Part shown: positions 12,579 through 24,164 of the stretch, piece by piece
Numbering within the stretch: the stretch's first letter is position 1
Layout: every line of letters begins with the position of its first letter
Assembly: GCA_963693285.1 (NCBI GenBank)
Contig: OY848925.1
Span: forward strand, 2,334,932 to 2,398,931
DNA from: Xestospongia muta
Lineage: Eukaryota; Porifera; Demospongiae; Haplosclerida; Petrosiidae
Length of the DNA: 64,000 nt
Direction: 5' to 3'
The notes under the pieces: generated by a model
The model's input: only the letters and a program-made list of their open reading frames with translations
Told to the model about the DNA's origin: nothing
Database searches by the model: none
Position numbers and translations under genes: made by a program

Positions 12579-14420
12579 ATGGCTAAGTGGGGTGAAGGAG
12601 ATCCAAGATGGATAGTAGAAGATCGTCCTGACGCTGTCAATGTAAACAATTGGCATTGGTAAGTTGACAATTGTTTTTTAGAGGTGATTCTCTCTGTTTC
12701 ATACAGGACAGTGAAAGATGCATCTGCTTGGTCTAAAGATAAACTGAAGTCATTTCTTAAAGCAATTAATATTGAAAACTCTGATATAGGTATGTCAATT
12801 ATTACCATCCTGTAAATTTGTTTACGTTCTCTACCGACCAAGAAATTACAATTGATATTGTATATTTATAATTATTAATAAAATAATAATAATAATAATG
12901 TATGATTTAACTACCTTTAGGTTCATGGAAATTATCCGACTTAGTAGCAACTGGTGAAGCATCAGTCAGGTATGTATATATTTAGCAGTACTAGCTGTAC
13001 ATAGATCAAATTAGAGGTATCTAAAGTTCTACCTTTCCTTCTTGCTGATAGATATGTGATGTTTACTCACCTGAAAAGATTGTCTTCCTCTAGAAACAAT
13101 TGTAAGATTTAGAATTTTAGAAGCTAGGTTTTAATGGCATATATGTGTTTGACTTACATTATTGAAGCCTTACTGCCTTGAATTAAGGGACAACTCCCTA
13201 CTTAATGACCCAAAGTCTAGATGTGGTATCATGATTTAAGTCCATTTTATGACATTATTGTTGTCATTACAGCAATCGAAAAGGAAAACTGATCGTTTTG
13301 TATGACTGGGCTATTACTGGAAAGCTGACTGGTACAACATGTAAAGGAGAAGGATCAGTGGATATCAGGAACTTTTGTGATGAGAATACATTTGAAGATA
13401 TTGAAGTGAGAGTAATGAAAAACTAGTTAATTGATTTGTTATGCTTTGTTTATCTCCTTTTATAGATCTCATTGACATTAAAAAGTGGCAGTTGTCCTCA
13501 TGACTTACTATTAGAAGTAGCTAAAGCAGAAATTATTGTAAAATTACAAGATTACATACATGTGCTCACTAATGGTAATGAGTTAGAAGGTTGTGTTAAT
13601 GATTCTCACCAATACATATAGATTTTAGCCAAGGACTAATGCTACCAACTTCTCAAACGAGTTCAGAAGTGTCCAAAGTTGTTAAAAAAGATGTTAAATT
13701 GACTACTGTTTCCAGTACTGACTCTTCTAGTAGTAAGTAATTCATTACAAGCTGTAAATATTATAGTAATGTGTATTTCCAGCAGTAGGGTTGAAGATTT
13801 CAACAAAAAAGGTTAAATTATCAGAGTCATTTAAGTGCAGTGTAGAAGACTTATTTAATGTGTTTATTGTAGAAGAGGTATGTTTCTATATATATATTTA
13901 TATAAAGACTGTGATTTGTCTATAGCTTGTACAAGCTTACACTAGAACTAAGGCCTCAGTCAATGGGCAAAAAGGTGGTCAATTTTCAATGTTAGGAGGA
14001 CAAATCACTGGGGAATATGTGCAACTGGTAAGATTATTAGTATTACAGTCTTTTGATTCAAGTTGATTTATACTGTTAGGAGAGACCTAACAAAATTGTA
14101 CAGAAATGGAGGGCAAAAGAATGGCCTGATGGTAAGTGTTGAAACATTTGTGATGCAGGTAGTGGCAATACATCTTTAGATACCTTTAATGCAGTAAAAC
14201 AACCATAGTGAATTTTTTTTAAAAATGAAATGATATTTTCACATTAGGACATTTCTCTCTTGTGACATTGGAATTTCATCAAGAAGATGATGGTACAAAA
14301 TTGACACTACTTCAAACTGGAGTTCCTAGTACTGAACATGAACGTACTAGAGATGGCTGGAAGAATTTTATATTTGAACCAATCAAGGCCACATTTGGGT
14401 ATGGAGCAAGACTTCTTTAA
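12579..14420 (+). CDS. AHSA1: AHSA1, activator of HSP90 ATPase (Aha1)
   Basis: A multi-exon gene for an Aha1 co-chaperone. The start MAKWGEGDPRWIVEDRPDA and the following NVNNWHW are nearly invariant in animal Aha1. The N-terminal domain includes the conserved NRKGK motif (exon from 13273). A Ser/Thr/Lys linker (13650-13735) leads to the C-terminal START-like domain with SESFKCSVEDLFNVF, a segment with WRAKEWPDGHFSLVTLEF, and the terminal FGYGARLL. Aha1 binds the middle and N-terminal domains of HSP90 in the cytosol and stimulates its ATPase. Size (about 330 residues) is near the family norm. No lesion was seen. Confidence 0.95.
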
Positions 14421-14522
14421 ACAAAGATACATAAACACTATTAATATTATTCTATTTATTTGCTAAAATTAATAAATCCTAATAAGAACTAATTGCCACT
14501 CCCCCTTACCTTGTATTTTAGT

Positions 14523-16577
14523 ATGAAAGTTGATACTTTAAAGTCACAGACTCTCCTGTATCTTATTGGTCATCTTGAAGAGTTTCCTTTGTCTATTTTC
14601 ACACATTTACCGACTATATTACGACGTGAATTTCTCATAAATTTACCTGCTGCAGACATCCATCAGTTTGAAACAGTACCAGGGTTCACCAGTGGTATCA
14701 ACATTGATGAGATTTGGAGGGAAACGTATTGTTCCCGTTCGCCTCTGTTCTCTCCTAAGATAGATATAGCAAGTAAGTCGAGTCTTAGCCATTCTCCATG
14801 TTATGTAATAGTGGGAAATGATGATACTGGAGAACCATTGATGGCATCAAAATTCCAAGAATTTTATGCTGATCCATACATTCCTGGTGGTCTTTCTCCT
14901 CCCAGTAAACCCAATTTATCTTGGAAAGAGAAATATTTGGGTTGGCTATTAGAAATTGTATTAAGTCGATATTTTGAATTAGATGAATCATGTGCCATCA
15001 AAGTACTAAGTGGTTTCTTCATCATTACTCCAACCTTTCCACATAATTCATCTGATATGACTATGTACAATATCAATAGACTTTATAATATAGAAGGATA
15101 TGTATTATATTGTCCTAATCGGTATGTTAAGTACTTCAGTTTGGAGGGCTTCAATGATCATCCTACCATGTTAGTTAAGACAATGTCTTGCCTTATAAAA
15201 CACTTTGATTTTCGTCCTCGTTGTTTACATTGTAACTTCTTTCCAGTTTATAGTCCTACAGAGGATAGCAATGTACTAAAGGCTAATTCCATGATTCTTA
15301 CAGATTTTCTCAGAGATCTTCAAATGCTTCATGTAACTCGATCCATGCGTGACACTCCACATACTAGTGGTATCCCTAAATTTGAGAACCGTCTGGACTT
15401 TGATGCTATTTTTTCAAATATTGCTTCTCCTTTAAAGTCATTTCATATTAAACCTTTTGCTTTAACTGCTTTTGACTATGACAAATTAGTATTGTCAAAG
15501 TTAAATCCAATGTGTCTCAATTGTCTCACTGAGTTAAGTCTGTCTGTCACTGATCATCAAATCCAAAATGTTTGGGCAATACTTAACAAATGTATAAATA
15601 CACTTGAGGAAGTAAGTCTTCATTGTGACACAAAAGGCATCGTATCATCAATCTTAATTTCAGTATTAAGTTCACTTTTTATGAAATCTCAATTTCACAG
15701 ATTGATGTTAACTAACTTCAACATGTCATCAGAAGATTTTGTTTTGTTCATGGACACATTTTTCCATTCAAGTGGTATTAAAGAGAAACACTTACTACTA
15801 GGAGGGACTAAAGTGTTGCCTAAGGAAAATGAAGGAATTGATTTACCAGGTTGCATTGCATCTTCAGTCAGTGTACCAAATAATCTCACATTGTCTGCTT
15901 GTTTGATTGATGAAGAAGTCATTCATCAGTTATTAAGTAAGCAGGGCGTTGTCCAACTTTGTAGAGTACTTTTCAAGCCAGGGACTCAGCATGGAGGGGA
16001 ATATATGTTCTTTACTAATCAAAATGTTTGTATTGAACATTTACAAATTTCAATAATGCCTGTAGCTTCATCTGTAAAGCACCTTGGAAACATTCTGACT
16101 AACAATTGTATTAAGAACATCAGTCTTATTTTGTTTGGCTTTTTGAGCTTTCATCCTGCCGTGAAACCAAATATCGCTGAACTTCATCAAGCTCTTTCTC
16201 AATCTTGTGGGTCATTGATTAATCTTCGTTTTGTTTCTGATATTGGCAATATAACTAATGATGAACAGAAATCTCTTTTTACTGCCATATTAAGCCTCGA
16301 GCAAAATCTTTCAAAACTAAACCTAGTTTTATATAGTACATCTAGAGGGCTTAAAATAAAGAAAAATTTACAGGGTTTTGCAACTGTCTTTCAAACCACC
16401 TATTTAGAAAGTCAATGTAAATTCAAGCTTCGCAAAATTACTCTTAGTATAAATGAAGAATTGAATCCAGGTTCTCCATATGTAGGTCTGACTACTCAGG
16501 ACATTGATCTCCTTCAATTCATATCTGAAGAGGTTGTTATTAAACAATCAAATTGTTTCAATAATTGGTTTGAGTAA
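14523..16577 (+). CDS. Intronless 684-aa protein, F-box-like / leucine-rich
   Basis: A single open exon of 684 codons. The first ATG (14523, MKVDTLKSQT) follows a good 3' splice site (tttag, 14521), so a 5' UTR intron is likely. The N-terminus reads THLPTILRREFLINLPAADI followed by FETVPG and INIDEIW. This LP...R...L..LP..D..xxE layout recalls an F-box or F-box-like helix bundle. Further on, Leu-rich stretches such as LNCLTELSLSVTDHQIQN and LEEVSLHC look like degenerate leucine-rich repeats. No catalytic motif, signal peptide or membrane helix is visible. A decayed copy of its 3' end lies near 31285-31390, so it belongs to a multicopy family. A substrate-receptor role in ubiquitylation is only a hypothesis. 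Confidence 0.8.
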   Translation: MKVDTLKSQTLLYLIGHLEEFPLSIFTHLPTILRREFLINLPAADIHQFETVPGFTSGINIDEIWRETYCSRSPLFSPKIDIASKSSLSHSPCYVIVGNDDTGEPLMASKFQEFYADPYIPGGLSPPSKPNLSWKEKYLGWLLEIVLSRYFELDESCAIKVLSGFFIITPTFPHNSSDMTMYNINRLYNIEGYVLYCPNRYVKYFSLEGFNDHPTMLVKTMSCLIKHFDFRPRCLHCNFFPVYSPTEDSNVLKANSMILTDFLRDLQMLHVTRSMRDTPHTSGIPKFENRLDFDAIFSNIASPLKSFHIKPFALTAFDYDKLVLSKLNPMCLNCLTELSLSVTDHQIQNVWAILNKCINTLEEVSLHCDTKGIVSSILISVLSSLFMKSQFHRLMLTNFNMSSEDFVLFMDTFFHSSGIKEKHLLLGGTKVLPKENEGIDLPGCIASSVSVPNNLTLSACLIDEEVIHQLLSKQGVVQLCRVLFKPGTQHGGEYMFFTNQNVCIEHLQISIMPVASSVKHLGNILTNNCIKNISLILFGFLSFHPAVKPNIAELHQALSQSCGSLINLRFVSDIGNITNDEQKSLFTAILSLEQNLSKLNLVLYSTSRGLKIKKNLQGFATVFQTTYLESQCKFKLRKITLSINEELNPGSPYVGLTTQDIDLLQFISEEVVIKQSNCFNNWFE

Positions 16578-16636
16578 AAAATTAATGTTGATTAAAAAAT
16601 AATAGATCTATATTTTAATATTAATAATTTCTTTTA

Positions 16637-17324
16637 TTAGTTATTAACTGATGAACTATATGGGAACAATGTTGGATCCATTTTCTCATAGTTTATGACA
16701 ACTTCATTCTTGGGTTTGTATTGTCTAAATTTGATAAAGCAATTATAAATTAAAGAGAAGTGATACATCTTTTATTACATAAATGGGATTCTTGCCTCTG
16801 TCAGCAAAGTTTTGGAAGGATTCTTATATGGTAAGTCTAAGTGATCTTTGCACTGTGTGATGTAATGAACCATTCTCACTCCTGATTGAATTATGTGCTG
16901 AGCACACTTGTGACAGGGAAATTGGTAGTATAGATGATACAGTCACAAACATCATGTTTATTAGCCCATATTATAGCATTCATTGCACCATGACATACTA
17001 CAAGACTTGCCTTATATTATTAGATATAATGGACATGTTAACTTACAGTAGTCAGCTATGTCATCAGTTGATTGAACACTATCCTTACTCATTCCTTTTA
17101 CCAATGTATGACCAACTCCTACAACTATTTTTCCCAAGGAGACAATGCGACTACCAACTTGATGCTAAACAACAAATAAAATACCTTTTATAGAAAACAG
17201 TAGTATTAAATAGCAGCCTCACATGTGCATCCAATTCACATCACTTTGAAGCCAATATAGCAGTATCCATTAAATAGTCATCCCATTGTATGTAATCAGT
17301 TCTTTCCTTTATGACGAGTGCCAT
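16637..17324 (-). pseudogene. dCMP deaminase pseudogene, copy A
   Basis: Four exon-like blocks in deoxycytidylate deaminase order: 17246-17324 (KERTDYIQWDDYLMDTAIL), 17047-17164 (HQVGSRIVSLGKIVVGVG), 16779-16997 (CHGAMNAI then FPCHKCAQHIIQSGVRMV) and 16637-16724 (YKPKNEVVINYEKM then stop). Splice sites between the last three are intact and in phase. Three lesions are seen. The catalytic HAE is HGA, so the general-acid Glu is lost. A one-base frameshift lies at the TTTCCC just before the zinc-binding PCxxC. Exon 1 runs into TGA and its only nearby GT donor gives the wrong phase for exon 2. The live enzyme makes dUMP from dCMP. The stop is 59 bp from the end of the convergent 684-aa gene. Confidence 0.82.
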
Positions 17325-18239
17325 TAGTCGGAGAAGGTTATCCTTCAATTTTAAACTTTTTGTTTAAAATTGGCAAATTATAGCCATGTTGCATTTGGCA
17401 AATTATAGCCATGTTGTATTAATAGTATTACAGCCTCCTGGTATCACCAACACAGCTAGCAATTGCTATGCTACTAGTGTCCTTCAGTGTCTGCTGAATC
17501 ACCCTATTTTTTAGAATTCCTGCAATCAGCCAGCAAACATAGATGTTGTGAATGTACAAAGTATTATATATATTCTAAAGTTAAAGTTCAAAAAATTCAA
17601 ATTAACACAAACTTGTGCTGTCACACAGGATTATATTTACTGAAAGTATTACTGAACTTATACATCATGTACAAATATAGCAGTGGTACAACAACACTTG
17701 TTCAAACCTCTATCAAATAAAAGAGAAAAATACAATAAATATCAGAGCTTATTATTGAAAACAGATACACATGAATGATTTGTTCCTGGTAGATACCAAG
17801 ATGCTCATAAATGTTATGTTCAACTAGTCAATAATTTAACTGAATTATTTGATGCAAGATAAAGCCTTATATCATATTTTAAAATGTTTATTATTGACTG
17901 CAGCTAAGACAAATAATTTGTAGAACAATTTTTTATGACTGGATGGAAACAGGTTACAATTCAGTAATAATAGTTTTTATCAGCTATCTGACTCTTTTAT
18001 CACAGTGACATATCAAGGGCATAGGAGCCTGTTCAATTGGCCGGACCATTTTTCAGCTTCTCCAATTATTAAAATGTAATAATGAATCAACAACACAAAA
18101 AATTAAACAAAAACTAACAATGTAACTCACACGCATTTGGCAGCCATGTTTTTAGTCACCACACCCATTAGATTGCGACACTCGAAATAATTTCCATGCT
18201 TAGTCACGTGTGTTATAATTGTGTATCTGCTGTTCTACA
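17325..18239. other. Non-coding gap with a hairpin, a 26-bp duplication and the hAT 5' flank
   Basis: An 11-bp inverted repeat (17346-17356 with 17362-17372) is followed by two tandem copies of a unit containing TTGGCAAATTATAGCCATG (17370-17415). The stretch CAAGGGCATAGGAGCC near 18015 resembles the ends of hAT elements and may be the transposon's left edge. No convincing gene is seen. Confidence 0.5.
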
Positions 18240-18975
18240 ATGGCTAGCAACTTGACAACTTACTTATTTCCAGACAAGCCACACCAACCGATAAACTTCG
18301 TTTTTCCTAAGAGACCTTTTGGGAAAAAGCAGATTGTTCTATGAAGTTTTCAGCCTCAATGGTTTTCGAAATGGAAGTGGCTTCACTATGATGAGGCACT
18401 AGATGTAGCATTCTGTCATTTGTGTGGTAAAGCAGATCAGGAAAAAAACTCAGTTCCAGCATGAAAGATCAAGCTTTTCTAAGTAAAGGATTTAGCAATT
18501 GGAAAAAGATGGTACTGAATCATTCTGAAGGCATGAACAAAGTAAGTGCCATCGTGATGCTGTTCAAGTCATGTTGTTAGTACCTTGTGGTGATGTAATG
18601 GAGATGCTATCCACTGAGCATGCATCTTACAAAAAAGCAAATAGAAGGATTCTTTTGAAGATTTTCCAGAACATTCAATTTCTAGGCAGACAAGGGCTTG
18701 CTCTTCATGGCCATAATGATTTAGAAAGTAACTTCATCCAGCTATACAAGCTTTGTTCAACTCATGATCCCAGCCTCAGTGCATAGCAAAAGCGAAAGGG
18801 TGATAGCTATCTTAGTCCCACTGTTCAAAATGAGATTCTACAAATAATGTCATTGAATGTTGTAAGGGGAGATTACTTCAAATATCCACAATGCATCCTT
18901 TTTCACACTAATGGTAGATGAATGTACAGATTGCTCTAATCATGAACAACTTGTGATTTGTTTACGCTCGGTTGA
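18240..18975 (+). pseudogene. Decayed hAT-type transposase (TTF zinc finger, DUF4371)
   Basis: A ZMYM1/DUF4371-type transposase can be read across shifting frames. It starts MASNLTTYLFPDK, then a TTF-type zinc-finger region (FQPQWFSKWKWLHYDEALD and FCHLCGKA) and SKGFSNWKKM. The family block ILLKIFQNIQFLGRQGLAL with NDLESNFIQLYKL follows, then a segment like VQNEILQIMSLNVVRG. The last recognisable words (EQLVICLRSVD) precede the minisatellite directly. Stops at several points and at least two frameshifts show it is dead. The C-terminal catalytic part and dimerisation region are missing. No right-hand end was found beyond the array. Confidence 0.85.
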
Positions 18976-21900
18976 TCTAAAAGGGGGACTCTTGGGTGAC
19001 AAAATCTTCCAAACCCAAGGGGAGACCCTTGGGTGACAAAAAAATGCAAAACAAAACGGGGGGATCCTTGAGTGAAAAAAGTCTTCCAAACTCAAGGGGA
19101 GACCCTTAGGTGACAAAAACCTGTGAAAACCAAAGATGGGCCCATGGATGACAAAAACCTCCAAACCCTACGGGGGACCCTTGCGTGACAAAAACCTGTG
19201 AAATCCAAGGGAGACCTTTGGGTGGCAAAAAACTGCAAAATAGGGGGGACCCTTTGGTGACAAAAATTTTCCAAACCCAAGGGGGGACCCTTGGGTAACA
19301 AACACCTGCAAAACAAAATGAGGGGACCCTTGGGTGTCATGTTTTTCAAACTCAAAGAGGACCCTTGTGTGACAAAAACCTGCGAAACAAAGGGGGGAAC
19401 CTTGCGTGAAAAAAATTCCAAAACTAAGGGAAACCATTAGGTGATAAAAACCTGCGAAACCCAAGGGTGGAACCTTGGGTGACAAAACTGCAAAAAAAGG
19501 GGAACATTGGGTGTCAAAAACTTCCAAACCCAAGGGGGGAATCTTGGGTGCCAAAAACATGTGAAACACAAGGGGGACCCTTCAGTGACAAAACATGAAA
19601 CCCAAGGGTGACAAAAACTTCCAAACCCAAGGGGGACCATTGGGTGACAAAATTCCAACCGAAGGGGGGACCCTTGGGTGACAAAAAACTTCCAAACCTA
19701 AAAAAACCCCTTGGGTGACAAAAACATGTTGAAACCCAAGGGAGGACCCTTGAGTGACAAAAACATGTGAAACCCAAGGGGGGACCCTTGGGTGACAAAA
19801 CATGATAAACCAAAGGGGAGACCCTAGAGTAACAAAAAACTTCCAAACCCAAGGGGGGACCATTGGGTGACAAAATTCCAAACCCAAAAGGGGACCCTTG
19901 GGTGACAAAAACATGTGAAACCAAAGGGGGGACCCTTGTGTGACAAGAACATGTTGAAACCCAAGGGCTTGGGTGACAAAAAAATTTCCAAACCCAAAGG
20001 AGACCATTGGGTGACAAATTATGAACCCAAGGGGGAACCATTGGGTGACAAAAACATGTGAAACCCAAGGGGGGACACTTGGGTGACAAAAACATGTTGA
20101 AAACCAAGGGGAGACCCTTGGATGACAGAAACATCCAAACCCAAAGAGACCCCAACGGGTGCCAACAACTTCCAAACCTAAAGGGGAAACTTTGGGTAAC
20201 GAAAACATGTGAAACCAAACGGGAGACACTTGGGTGACAAAAACATGTGAAGCCCAAGGAGGGACCCTTGAGTGACAAAAAAATTCCAAACCCAAGGGGG
20301 ACCATTGGGTGACTAAAATTCCAAACCCAAAAGAGGACCCTTGGGCAACAAAAAACTTCCAACCCAAAAGGGACCCTTGGATGACAACTTCCAAACCCAA
20401 AGGGAGACCCTAGGGTAACGAAAACGTGAAACCCAAGGGGAAACCCTTGTGTGACCAAAACGTCCAAATCCAAGGGGGGATCATTGAGTGACAAAAATTA
20501 CAAACACAAGGGGGACCCCTGGGTGACAACAACATGTGAAACTCAAGGGGAACCCTTTGGTGACAAAAACATGTGAAACCCAAGGGGGGACACTTGAGTG
20601 ACAAAAACTCCAAACACAAAGGGGGACCCTTGGGTGACAACAACATGTGAAACCAGAGGGACCCTTGGGTGACAAAAGCGTGTTGAAAACAAAGAAGGAA
20701 CCATTGGGTGGCAAAAATATCTGAAACCCAAGAGGCACCCTTGAGTGACAAAAACTTCCAAACCCAAAGGGGGACCCTTGGGTAACGAAAACATGTCAAA
20801 CCAAATGGGGGAACCCTTAGGTGACAAAAACATGTGAAACCCAATAGGAGACCCTTGGGTGACAAAAACATGAGAAACCAAAAACTTCCAAACCCAATAC
20901 GGGACCATTGGGTGACAATTTTAAACCCAAGGGGGGATCATTGGGTGACAAAAACATCCAAACCCAAAAGGGTAGTCCTGGGTGACAAAAACATGTGAAA
21001 CCCAAGGGGGAACCCTTCGGTGACAAAAAAAAGAATCCCAAGGGGGATTGTTGGGGGACAAAACAACTTCCAAATCTGAAGGGGGACATTTGGTGATGAA
21101 AACCTGCAAAACCTAAAGAGGGACCCTTGGGTGACAAAAACCTGCAAAACCCAAGGGGGAATCTTGATTTACAAAAACCTGGGAAACCCAAGTCGGGACC
21201 CTTCAGTGACAAAACATCTTCCAAACCCAAGAGGGGACCCTTAGGTGACAAAACATCTTCCAAACCCAAGGGGGAGGGACCCTTAGGTGACAAAACATCT
21301 TTCAAACCCAAGGAGAGAAACCTTTAGTGACAAAACATCTTCCAAACCCAATGAGGGAACCCTTGGGCGACAAAAAACTTTGAAACCCAAAGGAGGACAC
21401 TTGTGTGATGAAAAACCTGGAATCCTAAAGGGGAATCGTCTTCCAAACCCAAGAGGGGAAAAACCCTTGGTGACAAAAGATTTTCCAAACCCAAGGGAGG
21501 AGCCTTAGGTGACAAAACATCTTCCAAACCCAAGGGGAGAAACCTTTAGTGACAAAACATCTTCCAAACCCAATGAGGGAACCCTTGGGCGACAAAAAAC
21601 TTTGAAACCCAATGGGGGACACTTGTGTGATGAAAAACCTGGAATTCGAAGGTGGGAGCCTTGGGTGACAAAACATTTTAAACCCAAGGGGTGAACCCTT
21701 GGGCAACAAAAATCTTTGAAACCCAACAAGAGACACTTGGGTGACGAAAAACCTGGAATCCTAAGGGGGGATCCTTGGGTGACAAAACATCTTCCAAAAC
21801 CAAGGGGGGACCCTTAGTAGACAAAACATCTTACAAACCCAAGGGGAGAAACCTTTAGTGACAAAACATCTTCCAAACCCAATGAGGGAACCCTTGGGCG

Positions 21901-23432
21901 ACAAAAAACTTTGAACTCCAATGGGGGACACTTGTGTGATGAAAAACCTGGAATTCGAAGGTGGGAGCCTTGGGTGACAAAACATTTTAAACCCAAGGGG
22001 TGAACCCTTGGGCAACAAAAATCTTTGAAACCCAACAAGGGACACTTGGGTGACGAAAAACCTGGAATCCTAAGGGGGGATCCTTGGGTGACAAAACATC
22101 TTCCAAAACCAAGGAGGGACCCTTAGTAGACAAAACATCTTACAAACCCAAGGGGAGAAACCTTTAGTGACAAAACATCTTCCAAACCCAATGAGGGAAC
22201 CCTTGGGCGACAAAAAACTTTGAACTCCAATGGGGGACACTTGTGTGATGAAAAACCTGGAATTCGAAGGTGGGAGCCTTGGGTGACAAAACATTTTAAA
22301 CCCAAGGGGTGAACCCTTGGGCAACAAAAATCTTTGAAACCCAACAAGGGACACTTGGGTGACGAAAAACCTGGAATCCTAAAGGGGGATCCTTGGGTGA
22401 CAAAACATCTTCCAAAACCAAGGGGGGACCCTTAGTAGACAAAACATCTTACAAACCCAAGGGGAGAAACCTTTAGTGACAAAACATCTTCCAAACTCAA
22501 TGAGGGAACCCTTGGGCGACAAAAAACTTTGAAACCCAAAGGAGGACACTTGTGTGATGAAAAACCTGGAATTCGAAGGTGGGAGCCTTGGGTGACAAAA
22601 CATCTTTCAAACCCAAAGGGGGAGGAACCCTTGGTGACAAAAGATTTTCCAAACCCAAGGGAGGAGCCTTAGGTGACAAAACATCTTCCAAACCCAAAAG
22701 GAGAAACCTTTAGTGACAAAAAAATTCCAAATCCAAGGGGGAGGGTCCCTTGCGTGACAAAATCTGTGAAACCCAAAAGGGAACACTTGGGTGATGAAAA
22801 ACCTGGTATCCGAGGTGGGACCCTTGGGTGACAAAATATCTTTTAAACCCAAGGGGGACCATTGGGTGACAAAAATGTATGAAACCCAAGGGGGGGACCC
22901 TTTGGTGACAAAACATTATCAAATCCCAAGGGGAGAACCCTTTAGTGACAAAACATCTTCAAATCCCAAGGGGAGAACCCTTTAGTGACAAAACATCTTC
23001 CAAACCCAAGGGTTGAACCATTGGGCAACAAAAAAATTGTGAAACCCAAGGGTCACTTGGGTGACGAAAAACCTGGAATCCTAGGGAGGGACCCTTGGGT
23101 GACAAAACATCTTCCAAACCCTTGGTGATAAAAAATATTCCAAACCCAAGGAGGAACCCTTGGTGACAACAACATTTCCAAAACCAAGGAGAGTGGGATC
23201 CTTGGGTGACAAAAAAACAGGGAAACCCAAGGGGGGACACTTGGGTGATGAAAAACCTGGAATCCCAAGAGGGACCCTTGGGTCTGTAAAGCCCATAGGG
23301 GAATCCTTGGGTGACAAAAACTGCCGAAACCCAACAGGGGACTCTTGGGTGACAAAAGGTACAAAACCTTGGTGACGAAAAATCTTTTCAAACCCAAGGG
23401 GGGACCTTTTGGTAACAAAAATCTGCAAAACC
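18976..23432. repeat. 4.4-kb minisatellite of 38-39-bp units
   Basis: About 115 diverged copies of a unit whose core is CCCTTGGGTGACAAAA plus a variable middle and AAACCCAAGGGG. Each unit joins ACCCAAGGG to CCCTTGGGT, exact reverse complements 4 nt apart, so every junction can form a hairpin with 9-bp arms. The block is richer in G and C than its surroundings. The minus strand gives overlapping long reading frames in all three phases. These follow from low stop-codon content in the unit and are not genes. The array starts exactly where the hAT remnant stops. Confidence 0.97.
21453..22610. repeat. 309-bp higher-order repeat inside the minisatellite
   Basis: Here the array repeats as blocks of eight monomers. 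Homologous positions recur at exactly 309 bp (for example 21736, 22045 and 22354). Two central copies are almost identical, with one or two differences; the outer copies are more diverged. This is recent block amplification within older single-unit repeats. Confidence 0.88.
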
Positions 23433-24164
23433 TAATTCAAATTTTTAAAAATCTTAAATTTATTTAAACTACAAGAATTTAAGATTTTTATGTCAGTAGA
23501 ACTGGTCCTCAGTCTGTCACAGAGAATATTCCACAAATTTGATAAGTTGTATGGTATATACAAAATATGCAATTGGTATTACAAACATAAAACTGACAAA
23601 GAAAATTTCATAAAATATATTAGCATAAATTTTTTCATATGATAATTTTTAATTGCTTTGACTGGTTTAATAGATATGTTGAAATCCTGACATTGAGAAT
23701 CTAATAAAAAATTAAAAACATGATAGTAAAGATACATCAGTATCATTATGATTGAAATCATAATACCTCACCACTAATATAGATTTTATTTTATTTTTTA
23801 GGAGTGTTTAATATTTACATCATATAGTATAGCTGTCTGCTTATGTCAAAATATTTGTTTTATTGTGTTCATTTCATATTACTAATGTAAAATATCATTG
23901 TCTCGTTTTTATGTTACAACAAATAAAAATCCTTATCTAAACACTCTACCACTCCACAACCTGTAGCTTCTGCTCACGTGAGAGAATGCAATAAAAATTA
24001 AAGGAAGGATTAAAAATTTGAATAACCTTCTCCAGCTAATGGCTGTCTATGACCTCAGGTTCAGCCACTGTTGTCATGCACCACCCACATTTATAATACA
24101 CCTATTAAAAACATTCACGAATTGAATTGCTAAGTTTTCTATAAATTAAAAGCAATATTAAGCA
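23433..24164. other. AT-rich intergenic stretch
   Basis: An inverted repeat near 23445-23490 (AAATCTTAAATT and AATTTAAGATTTTT) borders the minisatellite. No gene or remaining hAT coding sequence is seen. Confidence 0.5.

Noticed and set aside
14493..14522. Extended N-terminus for the 684-aa protein
   Set aside because: It begins at TTG and spans a good 3' splice site; MKVDTL at 14523 is preferred.
16637..17324. Functional dCMP deaminase pseudoenzyme
   Set aside because: Three of four exons splice well, but the one-base frameshift before PCxxC and the exon 1 stop make a stable protein unlikely.
18940..23428. Many overlapping long minus-strand ORFs (up to 326 codons) rich in Phe, Pro, Gly and Cys
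   Set aside because: They occur in all three frames of one tandem repeat with a stop-poor unit of 38-39 bp; no initiation context, splice pattern or domain supports a protein.
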